The position numbers were made by a program, and so were the translations under genes. Shown one piece after another: positions 17,081 through 25,429 of a DNA stretch of 64,000 bases. This DNA is from Streptomyces avermitilis MA-4680 = NBRC 14893. Its GTDB lineage: Bacteria > Actinomycetota > Actinomycetes > Streptomycetales > Streptomycetaceae. The DNA lies in NCBI RefSeq assembly GCF_000009765.2, contig NC_003155.5, forward strand, positions 3,472,001 to 3,536,000. Direction: 5' to 3'. The stretch's first letter is position 1. The number at the start of each line of letters is the position of its first letter. The notes beneath the pieces are model-generated. The model was given only the letters and a program-made list of their open reading frames with translations. It was not told where the DNA came from and did not search any database.

Positions 17081-18139
17081 TCAGCACATGCCCGCGGGTT
17101 CGGAGCGCTGACACGAGTTGTGCTCGAACTTGTTGCCGGTGCCGGTGTCCCGGTTGGCCAGGTCGGCCGTCGAATTACCCGACAGCACGTTGTCCCGGAT
17201 GACATTGCGCTTGTTCGGCGTGCCGACGAAGCTCTTGTACAGCACCACTCCGCCGGAGAACACGGACTTGCCCACGTTGTCTCGGATGTCGTTGTACTCC
17301 ACGACCGTGTCCTCGGTACCGGTGAGAACAATTCCGGACCCCTGGATGTAGGGCAGCCGAGCCGTCTTCGCGCAGTATTTGTTGTTCTCGTGGACGCCAT
17401 TGCCCCGAATGGCCAGGGCTCCGGCGTGCGGCTTGCCCTCGTCGCCTACGGCGAACAGCCCGCTGCAGTTCGCGCTGAGTTCGTTCTCCTCGACGGTGAC
17501 ATTCCGCAGACGCCTGACGGTGAGTCCGATCCGGTTGCCCTCCAGCCTGTTGTGGCGGACGACGGTGCCCCGCGTGTCCGTGGCGCCGGCCTCGGTGTCC
17601 ACCGTGTTGGAGAGGAACACGCCCGACTCGGCGTTTCCCCGGGCGACGTTTTCCTCGAGCACGCTCCGGACGGACCGCTCGATGGCGATGCCCCAGTTCT
17701 TGTTCTTGTCTGCGGCCACGTCCCGCACGGTCAGCTTGTCGGTGTTGGACGCCCACAGGCCGTTCTTCTTGTAGCCGGTCAGCGTGAGCGAGCGGACGCT
17801 GGTACGCGTGACGGGGTGGGCGGACGTGCCCTCGACGCAGATCCCGTTGCCGGCGGCCGCGCACTTGTCGGCGGCCCTGGTCGCCGCCGGCATCAGCACG
17901 GTCCGCTCCCCCGCCCCGCGGATGGTCAGACCGGACTTCGTGACGAGGACGCTCTGATGGTAGGTGCCGGGCGAGATGACAATGGTGTCGCCCGACTGCG
18001 CGGCATCGACCGCTTTCTGGATCGATTCCCCCGGATGCACGACATGAGCAGTCGCGGCATTGGCCGCCGGGATACAGCTCAGTCCCGACGCCACCACGAT
18101 TGCGGCGCAACCGAGGTATGCGAAATCTTTTTTGTTCAT
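17081..18139 (-). CDS. Secreted right-handed parallel beta-helix protein (NosD/pectate-lyase-like repeats)
   Basis: 352 residues with a signal peptide (MNKKDFAYLGCAAIVVASGL, cleavage near ANAA-T, about residue 30). The body consists of about 22-residue coils typical of parallel beta-helices (VVRHNRLEGNRIGLTVRRL; VEENELSANCSGLFAVG; VVEYNDIRDNVGKSVFSGG). It starts with the family HVVHPGESIQKAVDAAQSGD and TIVISPGTYHQ motifs. Cysteines at several turns could form disulphides outside the cell. No catalytic residues are identified. Position 46 bp upstream of the methyltransferase suggests co-transcription, which is odd for a surface protein and a pigment enzyme. The ribosome site is weak. Confidence 0.82.
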   Translation of the reverse strand: MNKKDFAYLGCAAIVVASGLSCIPAANAATAHVVHPGESIQKAVDAAQSGDTIVISPGTYHQSVLVTKSGLTIRGAGERTVLMPAATRAADKCAAAGNGICVEGTSAHPVTRTSVRSLTLTGYKKNGLWASNTDKLTVRDVAADKNKNWGIAIERSVRSVLEENVARGNAESGVFLSNTVDTEAGATDTRGTVVRHNRLEGNRIGLTVRRLRNVTVEENELSANCSGLFAVGDEGKPHAGALAIRGNGVHENNKYCAKTARLPYIQGSGIVLTGTEDTVVEYNDIRDNVGKSVFSGGVVLYKSFVGTPNKRNVIRDNVLSGNSTADLANRDTGTGNKFEHNSCQRSEPAGMC

Positions 18140-18322
18140 GGGTCGAAGTTATGGTCCATCAATCCGACCCGCCATGTGTGGTCACCCGTTTACTGCACGT
18201 CGGGCGCGAATGGCCCAATCCGGAGCCTGAAAGGGCGTCATGACCCCTCTGTTCAGGAGGGCCGGGGCCATAAATCCGGCTTCGTCTATTTCGAGTTCGG
18301 CCGGGGTGGCCGAGGCCGGAAT

Positions 18323-18355
18323 GGTGAAGCGGCCGGAGTGGTGAGGCGGCCGGAG
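18323..18355. repeat. Short direct repeat GGTGA(A/G)GCGGCCGGAG
   Basis: Copies at 18323-18338 and 18340-18355, 17-bp period, in the 245-bp gap between the beta-helix gene start and the TetR gene stop. Significance unknown; no gene is seen in this gap. Confidence 0.55.
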
Positions 18356-18384
18356 GGTTCCAGCCCCGGCGCCGGTGCGCGGGG

Positions 18385-19017
18385 TCAGCCGCGGGTGGCC
18401 CGGCGCAGGGTGTGGCGGACCGCGCGCTGGGCGACCGGGCCCAGGTCCTCCAACGCCGTCAGCAGGAGTGCCAATTGGTCCAGTGCCGCGAGGGCGGCCC
18501 CGGCCCCTTCCGCGTCCACCCCCTCGTACAGCTCGATCCCCACGAACGACGCCGCCACCGCCCGCGCCAGCCCCGCCGGGTCGGCGAACTCGCCCAGCGG
18601 GGTCGGGGTCAGGACGCGGGTCAGCACCTTCTCGATCTCCGCGATCCAGAGGTCGAGGCCGGCCGCCGTCGCGGGTGCGAGGCGTGGCTGCGTCTGGGCG
18701 CCGGCGAGCAGCTGGCCGAGCATCGCCACATGGCCCTCGGCCTTCTCCTGCTCGTGCAGCTCGCGGCCCAGCGCGAGGAGCTCGGCCAGGGTGGCGACCT
18801 CGTCCAGCCGTGCCCGGTAGCGCGCCACCACCTGCTCTGCGCCGTGCCGGCAGGCCGCGGCCAGCAGTTCGTCCACCGATCCGAAGTGGTAGAAGACGAG
18901 CGCCTGGTTGACTCCGGCGGCCGCGGCGATCGCACGGGCGGACGTCTTGGCGATCCCCTGCTCGGAGAGCGCCCGCAGCGCTCCTTCGAGGAGCTTCGTC
19001 TTCGTCGTCTCGCTCAC
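18385..19017 (-). CDS. TetR-family regulator, probable autoregulator of its own operon
   Basis: 210 residues from the GTG at 19017, which overlaps the DUF4166 stop by 3 bases. The helix-turn-helix is classical (IAKTSARAIAAAAGVNQALV, then FYHFGSVDELLAAA). A helical ligand domain of 150 residues follows. It is the last gene of a three-gene leftward operon whose promoter carries two dyads (20482-20499 and 20521-20544). A repressor encoded at the end of the operon that it controls is the simplest reading. Ligand unknown; the SRPBCC and DUF4166 partners suggest a lipophilic molecule. Confidence 0.86.
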   Translation of the reverse strand: MSETTKTKLLEGALRALSEQGIAKTSARAIAAAAGVNQALVFYHFGSVDELLAAACRHGAEQVVARYRARLDEVATLAELLALGRELHEQEKAEGHVAMLGQLLAGAQTQPRLAPATAAGLDLWIAEIEKVLTRVLTPTPLGEFADPAGLARAVAASFVGIELYEGVDAEGAGAALAALDQLALLLTALEDLGPVAQRAVRHTLRRATRG

Positions 19018-19694
19018 GCCCGCCGCTCCTCGCGGACGGGACGCAGGCCGGGGCGCACGCCACAGGTGCGGATGTCCGTGTAGTCGGCCTCGAACGACCC
19101 CTCGTAGCCGAAGAGCGGGCCGACGTACCGGTTCACGACCCGGACCTGGATACGGAAGCGGCCCGTCCGGTCGTCGAAGGACTCGCGTACCTGAGCCTCG
19201 CCGCCGATGAGTTCGGGGACCCGGACGTCGACCGGCCCCTCGCGGAAGCGGTGTTCGCCCGAGCGGATCAGCAGCGAACCGTCGGGCTCGGCGCGGAAGT
19301 GCAGGTCGCTGGCGAGGTGCTGGTGCGTGCCGAGGTAGTCGAGGACGCGGTCGCCCTTGGGGCTCAGCACCATCTGGGCGTCGAAGCGGCGGGGGCCGCC
19401 GGGGAGGTCGAAGGTGCGCACGAACGTCACCGTCTCACGGCCGAAGGTGTCCTTGTACGGCACGTTCTCGATGGTGAACGGGATCCGCCGGCCCGCGCGC
19501 GGGACCAGGATGTTGCGAGTGCCGCCGAGGGCCAGGAACGGCTTCACGAAGCGCCCGCCGTGCCAGATGCGCTCCATGACGCCCCGCCCGGTGCAGGCCT
19601 CGCCGCTCGTGAGGCCCACCGAGAAGCGGCGCCGCAGTTCGGGGTGGAGGCGGTCGAAGTCCGCGCCCATCACCGTACGGAAGATCGACGTCAT
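19014..19694 (-). CDS. DUF4166-domain protein
   Basis: 226 residues from the ATG at 19694, which overlaps the upstream stop (ATGA). The protein begins FRTVMGADFDRLHPELRRRF, the typical DUF4166 opening, and contains the family beta-strand pattern (IPFTIENVPYKDTFGRETVT; RDLGTHQHLASDL-like). The domain often occurs fused to or beside saccharopine-dehydrogenase-like or lipid-handling proteins; its biochemistry is unknown. No signal peptide or membrane segment. It forms an operon with an SRPBCC membrane protein and a TetR regulator. Confidence 0.82.
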   Translation of the reverse strand: MTSIFRTVMGADFDRLHPELRRRFSVGLTSGEACTGRGVMERIWHGGRFVKPFLALGGTRNILVPRAGRRIPFTIENVPYKDTFGRETVTFVRTFDLPGGPRRFDAQMVLSPKGDRVLDYLGTHQHLASDLHFRAEPDGSLLIRSGEHRFREGPVDVRVPELIGGEAQVRESFDDRTGRFRIQVRVVNRYVGPLFGYEGSFEADYTDIRTCGVRPGLRPVREERRA

Positions 19695-20443
19695 GACTGC
19701 CGCTCCAGGGTGGCGAGAAGGCGGGGTGCGCGCGTGCGGGTGGGCGGGGTGCGCAGACAGCGGCGGGCGGCCGGGGTGCCGGGCGCGGGCGGCAGGAACA
19801 GGGCCAGCGCTACGGCCACGCTCGCCAGCAGCGGCATCGCGTAGCAGAGCATCGGCGCGAAGGGGCCGGTGAGCAGGAGGAGCCGGCCGAAGCCGAAGCC
19901 CGTGCAGCCCGCGGCGATCACCAGGACACGCAGGGCCAGTTCGGCGGCCCAGCGGCGCAGCGCCCGCTCCGGTGTGATGCCGCGCTCCAGCCAGAGGCGC
20001 AGGCGGTCGAAGGACCAGGCCGTGGCCCAGCCCATCAGGGGGCGGAACAGCAGGCGGTCGGTGGCGACTCCGACCAGGCCCCATCGCGGGCGGTAGTCGT
20101 AGCCCGTGAGGAAGCGGATCCCGTCCCCGTCGGGAACGTAGCGCCAGTAGCCGCTTCCCTCGGCGAGCAGGGAGAGGGGGTGCGGGGAGGCGAAGCGCAG
20201 GGCGGAGGTGCGGGTGCCGTCCGGGCGCTCCTTCTCACCGGCGGACACGCCGGTTCCGGCGATCGTCAGGAACGGCAGTACGCGGGTCGCGTACCGGAAG
20301 CGCTGCGGCTCGCCCTCCCCGCGCGCGAGGTAGTCGATCTCGGTGAACCGCAGGTCCCAGCGCTGGTGGCGCGCGGGGTCCTGGGTGTGGGTCCAGAGGT
20401 CGTCCAGGTCGCGTCGTATGCGTGTCTCTATGTAGAGCCCCAT
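19691..20443 (-). CDS. SRPBCC-like N-terminal domain fused to a membrane C-terminal region
   Basis: 250 residues with GGGGGA upstream of the ATG. The N-terminal 150 residues look like a START/SRPBCC pocket (LYIETRIRRDLDDLWTHTQD, then PARHQRWDLRFTEIDYL), with a GSGYWRYVPDGDGIRFLTGY strand pair. Residues about 165-225 are hydrophobic, probably two membrane helices (LALRVLVIAAGCTGFGFGRL; LLASVAVALALFLPPAP). The C-terminal tail is basic. This is the first gene of the operon with DUF4166 and TetR genes, directly behind the twin operators. Binding of a hydrophobic ligand at the membrane is inferred from the fold only. Confidence 0.75.
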   Translation of the reverse strand: MGLYIETRIRRDLDDLWTHTQDPARHQRWDLRFTEIDYLARGEGEPQRFRYATRVLPFLTIAGTGVSAGEKERPDGTRTSALRFASPHPLSLLAEGSGYWRYVPDGDGIRFLTGYDYRPRWGLVGVATDRLLFRPLMGWATAWSFDRLRLWLERGITPERALRRWAAELALRVLVIAAGCTGFGFGRLLLLTGPFAPMLCYAMPLLASVAVALALFLPPAPGTPAARRCLRTPPTRTRAPRLLATLERQS

Positions 20444-20481
20444 CCGGAATCCCCCAGGTCAGTGGCTACTGCGCGGCTTCT

Positions 20482-20499
20482 TTTGAGCGAGTGCTCAAA
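20482..20499 (-). promoter_or_regulatory. Operator 1: TTTGAGC-GAGT-GCTCAAA
   Basis: A perfect 7-bp-arm dyad with a 4-bp centre, 39 bp upstream of the first gene of the SRPBCC-DUF4166-TetR operon. Its half-site is identical to operator 2, with centres 42 bp apart, i.e. about four helical turns. Confidence 0.82.
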
Positions 20500-20520
20500 T
20501 GCCTGGCCCTGAAGATACAG

Positions 20521-20544
20521 CTGTTTGAGCGACTGCTCAAACAG
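20521..20544 (-). promoter_or_regulatory. Operator 2: CTGTTTGAGC-GACT-GCTCAAACAG
   Basis: A perfect dyad with 10-bp arms (20521-20530 and 20535-20544) around GACT. With operator 1 it forms a phased pair upstream of the operon, the expected arrangement for autorepression by the TetR product of 18385-19017. Confidence 0.85.
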
Positions 20545-20556
20545 TCGGGCGCAAGA

Positions 20557-20584
20557 GAACCCCGGCCCAGGAGGACCGGGGTTC
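20557..20584 (-). terminator. Terminator of the thiamine-binding protein gene
   Basis: GAACCCCGG at 20557-20565 pairs with CCGGGGTTC at 20576-20584 across a 10-nt loop, 24 bp after the gene stop at 20609. Confidence 0.7.
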
Positions 20585-20608
20585 CGCGCAGAAGGGGTGC
20601 CTCTGGGC

Positions 20609-20902
20609 CTATGCGGACAGGTGGCGCTCCACCGTTTCCACCTTGGAGGTGAGGCCGTCCGACACGCCCGGGCGGATGTCCGCCTTCAGGACGAGGGAGA
20701 CACGCGGCGCTCGCTCCTCCACCACGGCGACGGCGCGCTTGACGACGGCCATGACCTCGTCCCACTCGCCCTCGACCGACGTGAACATCGCGTCGGTGCG
20801 GTGGGGCAGGCCCGACTCGCGCACGACCCGGACGGCGTCCGCGACGTACTCCCCCACGTCGACGCCGACGCCGAGGGGGGTGACGGAGAAAGCGACGATC
20901 AT
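20609..20902 (-). CDS. MTH1187-family thiamine-binding protein
   Basis: 97 residues from the ATG at 20902, overlapping the DUF3817 stop by 4 bp. The opening [20 protein letters not shown], then [21 protein letters not shown] and a C-terminal LKADIRPG stretch are the hallmarks of the small ferredoxin-like MTH1187/YkoF-type family, several members of which bind thiamine or its precursors. It is cytoplasmic and probably multimeric. Expressed with the DUF3817 gene; function in this organism unproven. Confidence 0.85.
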   Translation of the reverse strand: MIVAFSVTPLGVGVDVGEYVADAVRVVRESGLPHRTDAMFTSVEGEWDEVMAVVKRAVAVVEERAPRVSLVLKADIRPGVSDGLTSKVETVERHLSA

Positions 20903-21312
20903 GCGTTCACCGTCCCTTCCCGGCGGGCGCGGGAGGCGATGACCGCGTCCTCGGCCTCGCGCTTGAGCTTGCGCTCGGCGAAAAGGCCGCCGAAGGGCGG
21001 GATCGCCAGCAGGAAGTAGCCGGCGGCCTTCTTCTTGGACCACTTGGCGCGGTTCCAGGCGTCCGCCCAGAAGATCACGTAGAAGGTGAACAGCAGGCCG
21101 TGGATCAGGCCCATCGGGAAGACAGCGTCGAACTCGGTCGTCCGCTTCAGCACCGAGCAGACCAGCAGGATCGGGAACGAGATGGCCTCGGGCAGCGAGA
21201 TGAGCCTGAGTCGGTGGAGTGCGGCTGCGGTCTTGACGTCCACGGGCAGGAAACCTTCGTCGTCGGGGCACCGGTGATCACCTTGTGAACGAGCGCACAA
21301 GGCCGCACCCAT
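20899..21312 (-). CDS. DUF3817-family membrane protein (second copy)
   Basis: 137 residues from the ATG at 21312, which has GGGAGGG 7 nt upstream. A GTG at 21243 gives a 114-residue form beginning [15 protein letters not shown], where family similarity starts, and cannot be excluded. Three hydrophobic stretches are visible ([56 protein letters not shown]). The xPFGxxFAER+ end corresponds to the same position as in the copy at 7435-7773. It is coupled to the thiamine-binding gene downstream. Confidence 0.8.
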   Translation of the reverse strand: MGAALCARSQGDHRCPDDEGFLPVDVKTAAALHRLRLISLPEAISFPILLVCSVLKRTTEFDAVFPMGLIHGLLFTFYVIFWADAWNRAKWSKKKAAGYFLLAIPPFGGLFAERKLKREAEDAVIASRARREGTVNA

Positions 21313-21419
21313 TCTGACACCCTCCCCGTCGCCCCTCGCTTCAGGGCCTTCTCACGGTCCTTGTCCCCACATAGGACCTGTCGGCGGCACCCCGCTGCGG
21401 TTACCTTCACACCGTGGCG

Positions 21420-22052
21420 ATGTTCCGACTTCAAGGCAGCAAGGTGCTGGCCGTCGACATGACCGGGGACGCCGTGAAGGCGAAGAACGGGTCGATGGTC
21501 GCCTACGACGGCCAGATGGCGTTCAAGAAACTGAGCGGGGGCGGTGAGGGGATCCGGGGGATGGTGACCCGGCGGCTCACCGGCGAGCAGATGACATTGA
21601 TGGAGGTGAAGGGGCAGGGGACCTGCTGGTTCGCGGACCGGGCTTCCGAGATCAACCTGGTGAGCCTTCAGGGGGACAAGCTGTACGTCGAGTCGAGCAA
21701 TCTGCTCGCGACCGACGCCGGGCTGCGGACGGGTACGTCCTTCACCGGCCTGCGCGGCGCGTCGCAGGGCAACGGCCTGTTCACGACGACCGTCGAGGGG
21801 CACGGCCAGGCGGCGATCATGTCGGACGGCCCCGCGGTGGTGCTGCGCGTGAGCTCGCAGTACCCCCTGACGGTCGACCCCGGGGCGTACATCGCGCACC
21901 AGGGGAACGTGCGGCAGTCCTTCCAGTCCGGTGTGACGTTCCGCACGTTCATGGGTGAGGGCGGCGGCGAGGCCTTCCAGATCCGCTTCGAGGGTGACGG
22001 GCTGGTCTACGTACAGCCCAGCGAGCGCAACACGATCGCGGGGGATGTGTGA
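21420..22052 (+). CDS. AIM24-family protein 1
   Basis: 210 residues from the ATG at 21420; a GTG at 21414 is also in frame and neither start has a clear ribosome site, so the message may be leaderless. The protein is all-beta and Gly-rich, with the AIM24 (formerly DUF124) pattern: a KAKNGSMVAYDGQMAF strand, GQGTCWFADRASEINLVSL, and a final YIAHQGNVRQSF then FQIRFEGDGLVYVQPSE. In yeast the mitochondrial Aim24 supports inner-membrane architecture; bacterial roles are unknown. It is the first of three adjacent AIM24-like genes. Confidence 0.85.
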   Translation: MFRLQGSKVLAVDMTGDAVKAKNGSMVAYDGQMAFKKLSGGGEGIRGMVTRRLTGEQMTLMEVKGQGTCWFADRASEINLVSLQGDKLYVESSNLLATDAGLRTGTSFTGLRGASQGNGLFTTTVEGHGQAAIMSDGPAVVLRVSSQYPLTVDPGAYIAHQGNVRQSFQSGVTFRTFMGEGGGEAFQIRFEGDGLVYVQPSERNTIAGDV

Positions 22053-22053
22053 C

Positions 22054-22704
22054 ATGCCCTTCCGCGAGATCAACTCCAAGATGATCGAGGCCACCGTCGC
22101 CCCGGGCCAGCGGCTGTTCAGTCAGCGCGGCGCGATGCTCGCCTACAAGGGCGAGGTGTCCTTCACGCCCAACGTCCAGGGCGGCCAGGGCGGTGTGATG
22201 TCGATGCTCGGCCGCCGCATGGCGGGCGAGGCCACTCCGCTGATGACGGTGGAGGGCAGCGGCACGGTGTTCTTCGGGCACGGCGGCCATCACATCGAGG
22301 TGATCAACCTCACGGGCGACACCTTGTACGTCGAGGCGGACCGGCTGCTCGCCTTCGACGGCACCCTTCAGCAGGGCACGATGTTCATGGGCTCGCAGGG
22401 CGGGGTCATGGGCATGGTCCGGGGCCAGGTGACGGGCCAGGGGCTGTTCACGACCACGCTCAAGGGTCATGGCGCGGTCGCCGTGATGGCCCACGGCGGG
22501 GTCATCGAGGTGCCGATCACCCCGCAGCGCCCGGTCCATGTCGACCCCCAGGCGTACGTGGCGCACCACGGCGACGTACGCAACAAGCTGTCCACGGCGC
22601 TCGGCTGGCGCGACATGGTGGGCCGCGGCTCGGGCGAGGCGTTCCAGCTGGAGCTGAGCGGCAGTGGTGCGGTGTACGTCCAGGCGTCGGAGGAGAAGCT
22701 GTGA
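22054..22704 (+). CDS. AIM24-family protein 2
   Basis: 216 residues; ATG at 22054, one base after the stop of protein 1, with GGGGGA upstream inside that gene. Same domain: RLFSQRGAMLAYKGEVSF, then GEATPLMTVEGSGTVFF, VINLTGDTLYVEADRLLAFD, and a C-terminal VDPQAYVAHHGDV followed by LELSGSGAVYVQASEEKL. It is clearly paralogous to protein 1 at the level of motif order. Its stop overlaps the start of protein 3 (GTGA). No signal peptide. Confidence 0.87.
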   Translation: MPFREINSKMIEATVAPGQRLFSQRGAMLAYKGEVSFTPNVQGGQGGVMSMLGRRMAGEATPLMTVEGSGTVFFGHGGHHIEVINLTGDTLYVEADRLLAFDGTLQQGTMFMGSQGGVMGMVRGQVTGQGLFTTTLKGHGAVAVMAHGGVIEVPITPQRPVHVDPQAYVAHHGDVRNKLSTALGWRDMVGRGSGEAFQLELSGSGAVYVQASEEKL

Positions 22705-23498
22705 GCGCGTACGGGGCCGCGGGCCCGGTGATCCACGACCCGATGACGCTGCCGGTCGACGACAACGTCAACAAGTACACCTTCTGCGTGGAGCTCAAGG
22801 GGAGCCAGTGGTTCCTGCAGAAGGGCAAGATGATCGCCCACTACGGCTCGATCGATTTCAACGGCATCGGACACGGCCGGCTCGACCGGCTCGTCCGTAC
22901 GTCGTTCCATTCGCCACTGCACGCGAGCGACTGGGTCGTGGCGGAGGGCTCCGGCAAGATGCTGCTCGCCGACCGGGCCTTCGATGTGAATTCGTACGAC
23001 CTGGACGACGGCAATCTGACCATTCGCTCCGGCAACCTGCTCGCTTTTCAGCCAAGTCTCGCGCTCAAGCAGTCGATCGTGCCGGGCTTTCTGACGCTGA
23101 TCGGAACCGGCAAGTTCGTGGCCGCGTCCAACGGTCCGGTGGTGTTCATGGAACCGCCGATCCGGGTGGACCCGCAGGCGCTGGTCGGCTGGGCCGACTG
23201 CCCCTCGCCGTGCCATCACTACGACCACGGGTACATGACGGGCGTCATGGGCGGTCTACGTGCGATGACAGGCCTGGGCGGGGCCTCCGGGGAGGAGCAC
23301 CAGTTCGAGTTCGTGGGGGCCGGCACCGTGCTGCTCCAGTCCACGGAGACACTCATGGCCGAGCAGGCCATGGGGGCGGTCCCGCAGGAGCCCGGAGTAC
23401 CGGGCGGTGGCGGGGTGCCTGGTCACCAGGGACAGCAAGCCGGCGCACCGCGTCTTCCCGGACAGCTGGGGGACCTCCAGCGTCGCTTCGGGCTGTGA
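22701..23498 (+). CDS. AIM24-family protein 3 with Pro/Gly/Gln-rich C-terminus
   Basis: 265 residues from the GTG at 22701, overlapping the previous stop by 4 bp. Residues 20-225 carry the AIM24 fold (YTFCVELKGSQWFLQKGKMI; MLLADRAFDVNSYDLDDGNL; RVDPQALVGWADCPSPCHHY; FEFVGAGTVLLQSTETLM). Proteins 1 and 2 lack both the cysteine-containing loop and the 40-residue Gly/Pro/Gln-rich tail. The three genes therefore probably make a hetero-oligomer. Function unknown. Confidence 0.85.
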   Translation: MSAYGAAGPVIHDPMTLPVDDNVNKYTFCVELKGSQWFLQKGKMIAHYGSIDFNGIGHGRLDRLVRTSFHSPLHASDWVVAEGSGKMLLADRAFDVNSYDLDDGNLTIRSGNLLAFQPSLALKQSIVPGFLTLIGTGKFVAASNGPVVFMEPPIRVDPQALVGWADCPSPCHHYDHGYMTGVMGGLRAMTGLGGASGEEHQFEFVGAGTVLLQSTETLMAEQAMGAVPQEPGVPGGGGVPGHQGQQAGAPRLPGQLGDLQRRFGL

Positions 23499-23590
23499 GC
23501 GGTAGTCTGCGGAGTGTGACGTCGAACGCGTGCGCACAGTCACACCACCCTCACTAGTTCGCCTTTCAACCTTTTAGGTAGACTTCATTC

Positions 23591-24067
23591 ATGGAGACCG
23601 AGACGGCCACGCGCTGGCTGACCGATGCGGAGCAGTGCGCCTGGCGCACCCACCTGGAGGTCAACAGGCTGTTGACGTACCAGCTCGAGAGGGACCTGCA
23701 GCCGTTCAGCCTGACAATGAACGACTACGAGATCCTGGTCAATCTCTCCGAGTCGGAGGGCGTGCGGATGCGAATGAGCGACCTCGCCGCCGCCACCCTC
23801 CAGTCCAAGAGCCGCCTCTCGCACCAGATCACCCGTATGGAGAACGCGGACCTGGTACGCCGCGAAAACTGCGAGTCCGACCGGCGGGGACTGTTCGCGG
23901 TCCTCACCGAGCACGGCATGGAGACCATGCGGAAGGTGGCGCCGCATCATGTGGCGTCCGTGCGGAGGCACTTCATCGACCTCGTCTCGCCGGAGGCGCT
24001 GGAAGAGCTCCACAAAACCCTGCGGCCCGTCGCCGAACACCTCCGCGCACAGCGGGGCAAGCCGTAG
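23591..24067 (+). CDS. MarR-family transcriptional regulator
   Basis: 158 residues from the ATG at 23591. The winged helix is clear (MSDLAAATLQSKSRLSHQIT, then RMENADLVRRENCESDRRGL), with the Asp-x-Arg-Gly wing. It has the N-terminal helix YQLERDLQPFSLTMNDYEIL. The gap from the AIM24 operon is 92 bp with A/T-rich DNA just upstream of the start, so it probably has its own promoter. It converges with the broken MFS gene across a terminator. Effector unknown. Confidence 0.87.
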   Translation: METETATRWLTDAEQCAWRTHLEVNRLLTYQLERDLQPFSLTMNDYEILVNLSESEGVRMRMSDLAAATLQSKSRLSHQITRMENADLVRRENCESDRRGLFAVLTEHGMETMRKVAPHHVASVRRHFIDLVSPEALEELHKTLRPVAEHLRAQRGKP

Positions 24068-24141
24068 CGCTCCGCGGGGAGAGCGTTCCGGGAACCCGCC
24101 TGCGGCGGCCGGTCGCGCCCCCGCCGCGGAACCGCGACATG

Positions 24142-24179
24142 CCGCTGCCCCGCCCCCCTTTCGGGGTGCGGGGCAGCGG
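24142..24179. terminator. Bidirectional terminator between marR and the MFS gene
   Basis: CCGCTGCCCCGC at 24142-24153 pairs with GCGGGGCAGCGG at 24168-24179; the stem continues with CCCC/GGGG after one mismatch. It abuts the MFS stop at 24180. Confidence 0.88.
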
Positions 24180-25429
24180 TCATGCACGGGTCGTTCCTGC
24201 CGCATTTCCGGGGGCTTCCCGCCGCGTCGTCTCCCCGCGTGCGCCCCGTGCCGAGAGCAGGCCGGCCGCGATGGCCACCGTCCCCGAGACCGCGAAGCAC
24301 AGCGCCGGGGACACGTGGCCCACCAGCAGACCCACCCCCGCGGCGCCGCCCGCGTTCCCGGCGTTCACCGCCGTGTTGACCCAGGCGCCCGCCCGGGTGC
24401 GGTGGCCGGGCGGGGCCGCGTCATCGGCGATCAGGTAGGACGTGGTGAGGGCCGGGGCGACGAAGAAGCCGGCGCAGGCCACGGCCAGGGCCAGGGTGCC
24501 GAGGCCGGAGCCAGCCCCGCGGCGAGCAGGGCGAGGCCCAGGCCACAGGCCTGCAACGGCAGGCGCACCCGTGCGGACGTACGCCAGTCGACGGCGCCGT
24601 TGAGCAGGCCGCCCAGCGCGCTGCCCAGGGACAGCGCGGCGAGCACCCAGGCCACCACGTCGTCCCCGTGACGGTGCTGCTGGGCGAAGGCCATGACGAG
24701 GAGGTCGACGGCGCCCAGGGACAGGCCGACGCCCGTCGCGACGACGACGGGCTGCACGAGCGCGCGCCCACCCCGGGGCCGGCCCCCGGAGCGCGCCGCC
24801 GGCTTCGCCGCGGCCGGCCGTACGCCCGCCACGACGGGCGACAGCGCGAACGCGAGGGTTCCGGCCCACACCAGCAGGGCGCTCAGCGCGACCCCGGCGG
24901 CCGGCGGCGCGCACCGGACGACCACGCCGACCAGCAGCGGCCCGGAGACGAAGAGGATCTCCTCCGCGACGCCGTCCAGACTGTACGCCCGCTGCAACAG
25001 CAGTTTGTCCTCGACGACTTCGCCCCAGACGGCACGCATCGTGGGGCCTAGAGGTGGCGTGCAGGCGCCCGCGGCGGCGGCCGGCGCGCCGAGTGCCACC
25101 GACGGCGCTCCCGGCAGCCAGGCCGCCGCCGCGAAGGCCGCGAGCAGGCCGGCGTAGAGCGAGGCCATGGGGATCAGGGCACGGCGGGGGCCGTACCGGT
25201 CGATCAGGGCCGCCCTGGCGGGCGACAGGACCACGCTCATCGCGCCGAACAGCGCCATGACCGTGCCGGCCACGGCGTACGACCCGGTCCCCCGGGCCAC
25301 CGTGAGCGTCATGGCCAGGGAGACGACGCCGTACGACAGCCGGCCGACGAGGGCGGCCGTGAAGGTGCGGCGGGCGTGGGGGATGCGGAGGAGCGCGGCG
25401 TACGAGGGCCGCGCAGATGACGCAGACAT
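24180..25429 (-). pseudogene. MFS transporter disrupted by a 1-bp frameshift
   Basis: Starting at the ATG at 25429 the frame encodes about 305 residues of a 12-helix MFS permease (GRLSYGVVSLAMTLTVARG; ALIDRYGPRRALIPMASLY), ending in the helix GLGLALLAAGLAP. It then drifts into Pro/Trp-rich nonsense. The transporter C-terminus (GLGTLALAVACAGFFVAPAL, then TSYLIADDAAPPGHRTRAGA) continues in another frame to the stop at 24180. The two frames join if one base is restored near 24505-24513. The product would otherwise be about 415 residues. It may be a true loss, a programmed event (unlikely) or a sequencing error. Substrate unknown. Confidence 0.8.

Noticed and set aside
18140..18384. Possible small gene in the gap between the beta-helix and TetR genes
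   Set aside because: No frame with a start, ribosome site and codon bias; only the short repeat was noted.
24505..24513. Programmed frameshift in the MFS gene
   Set aside because: No slippery heptamer or downstream stimulatory structure is apparent; mutation or sequencing error is simpler.
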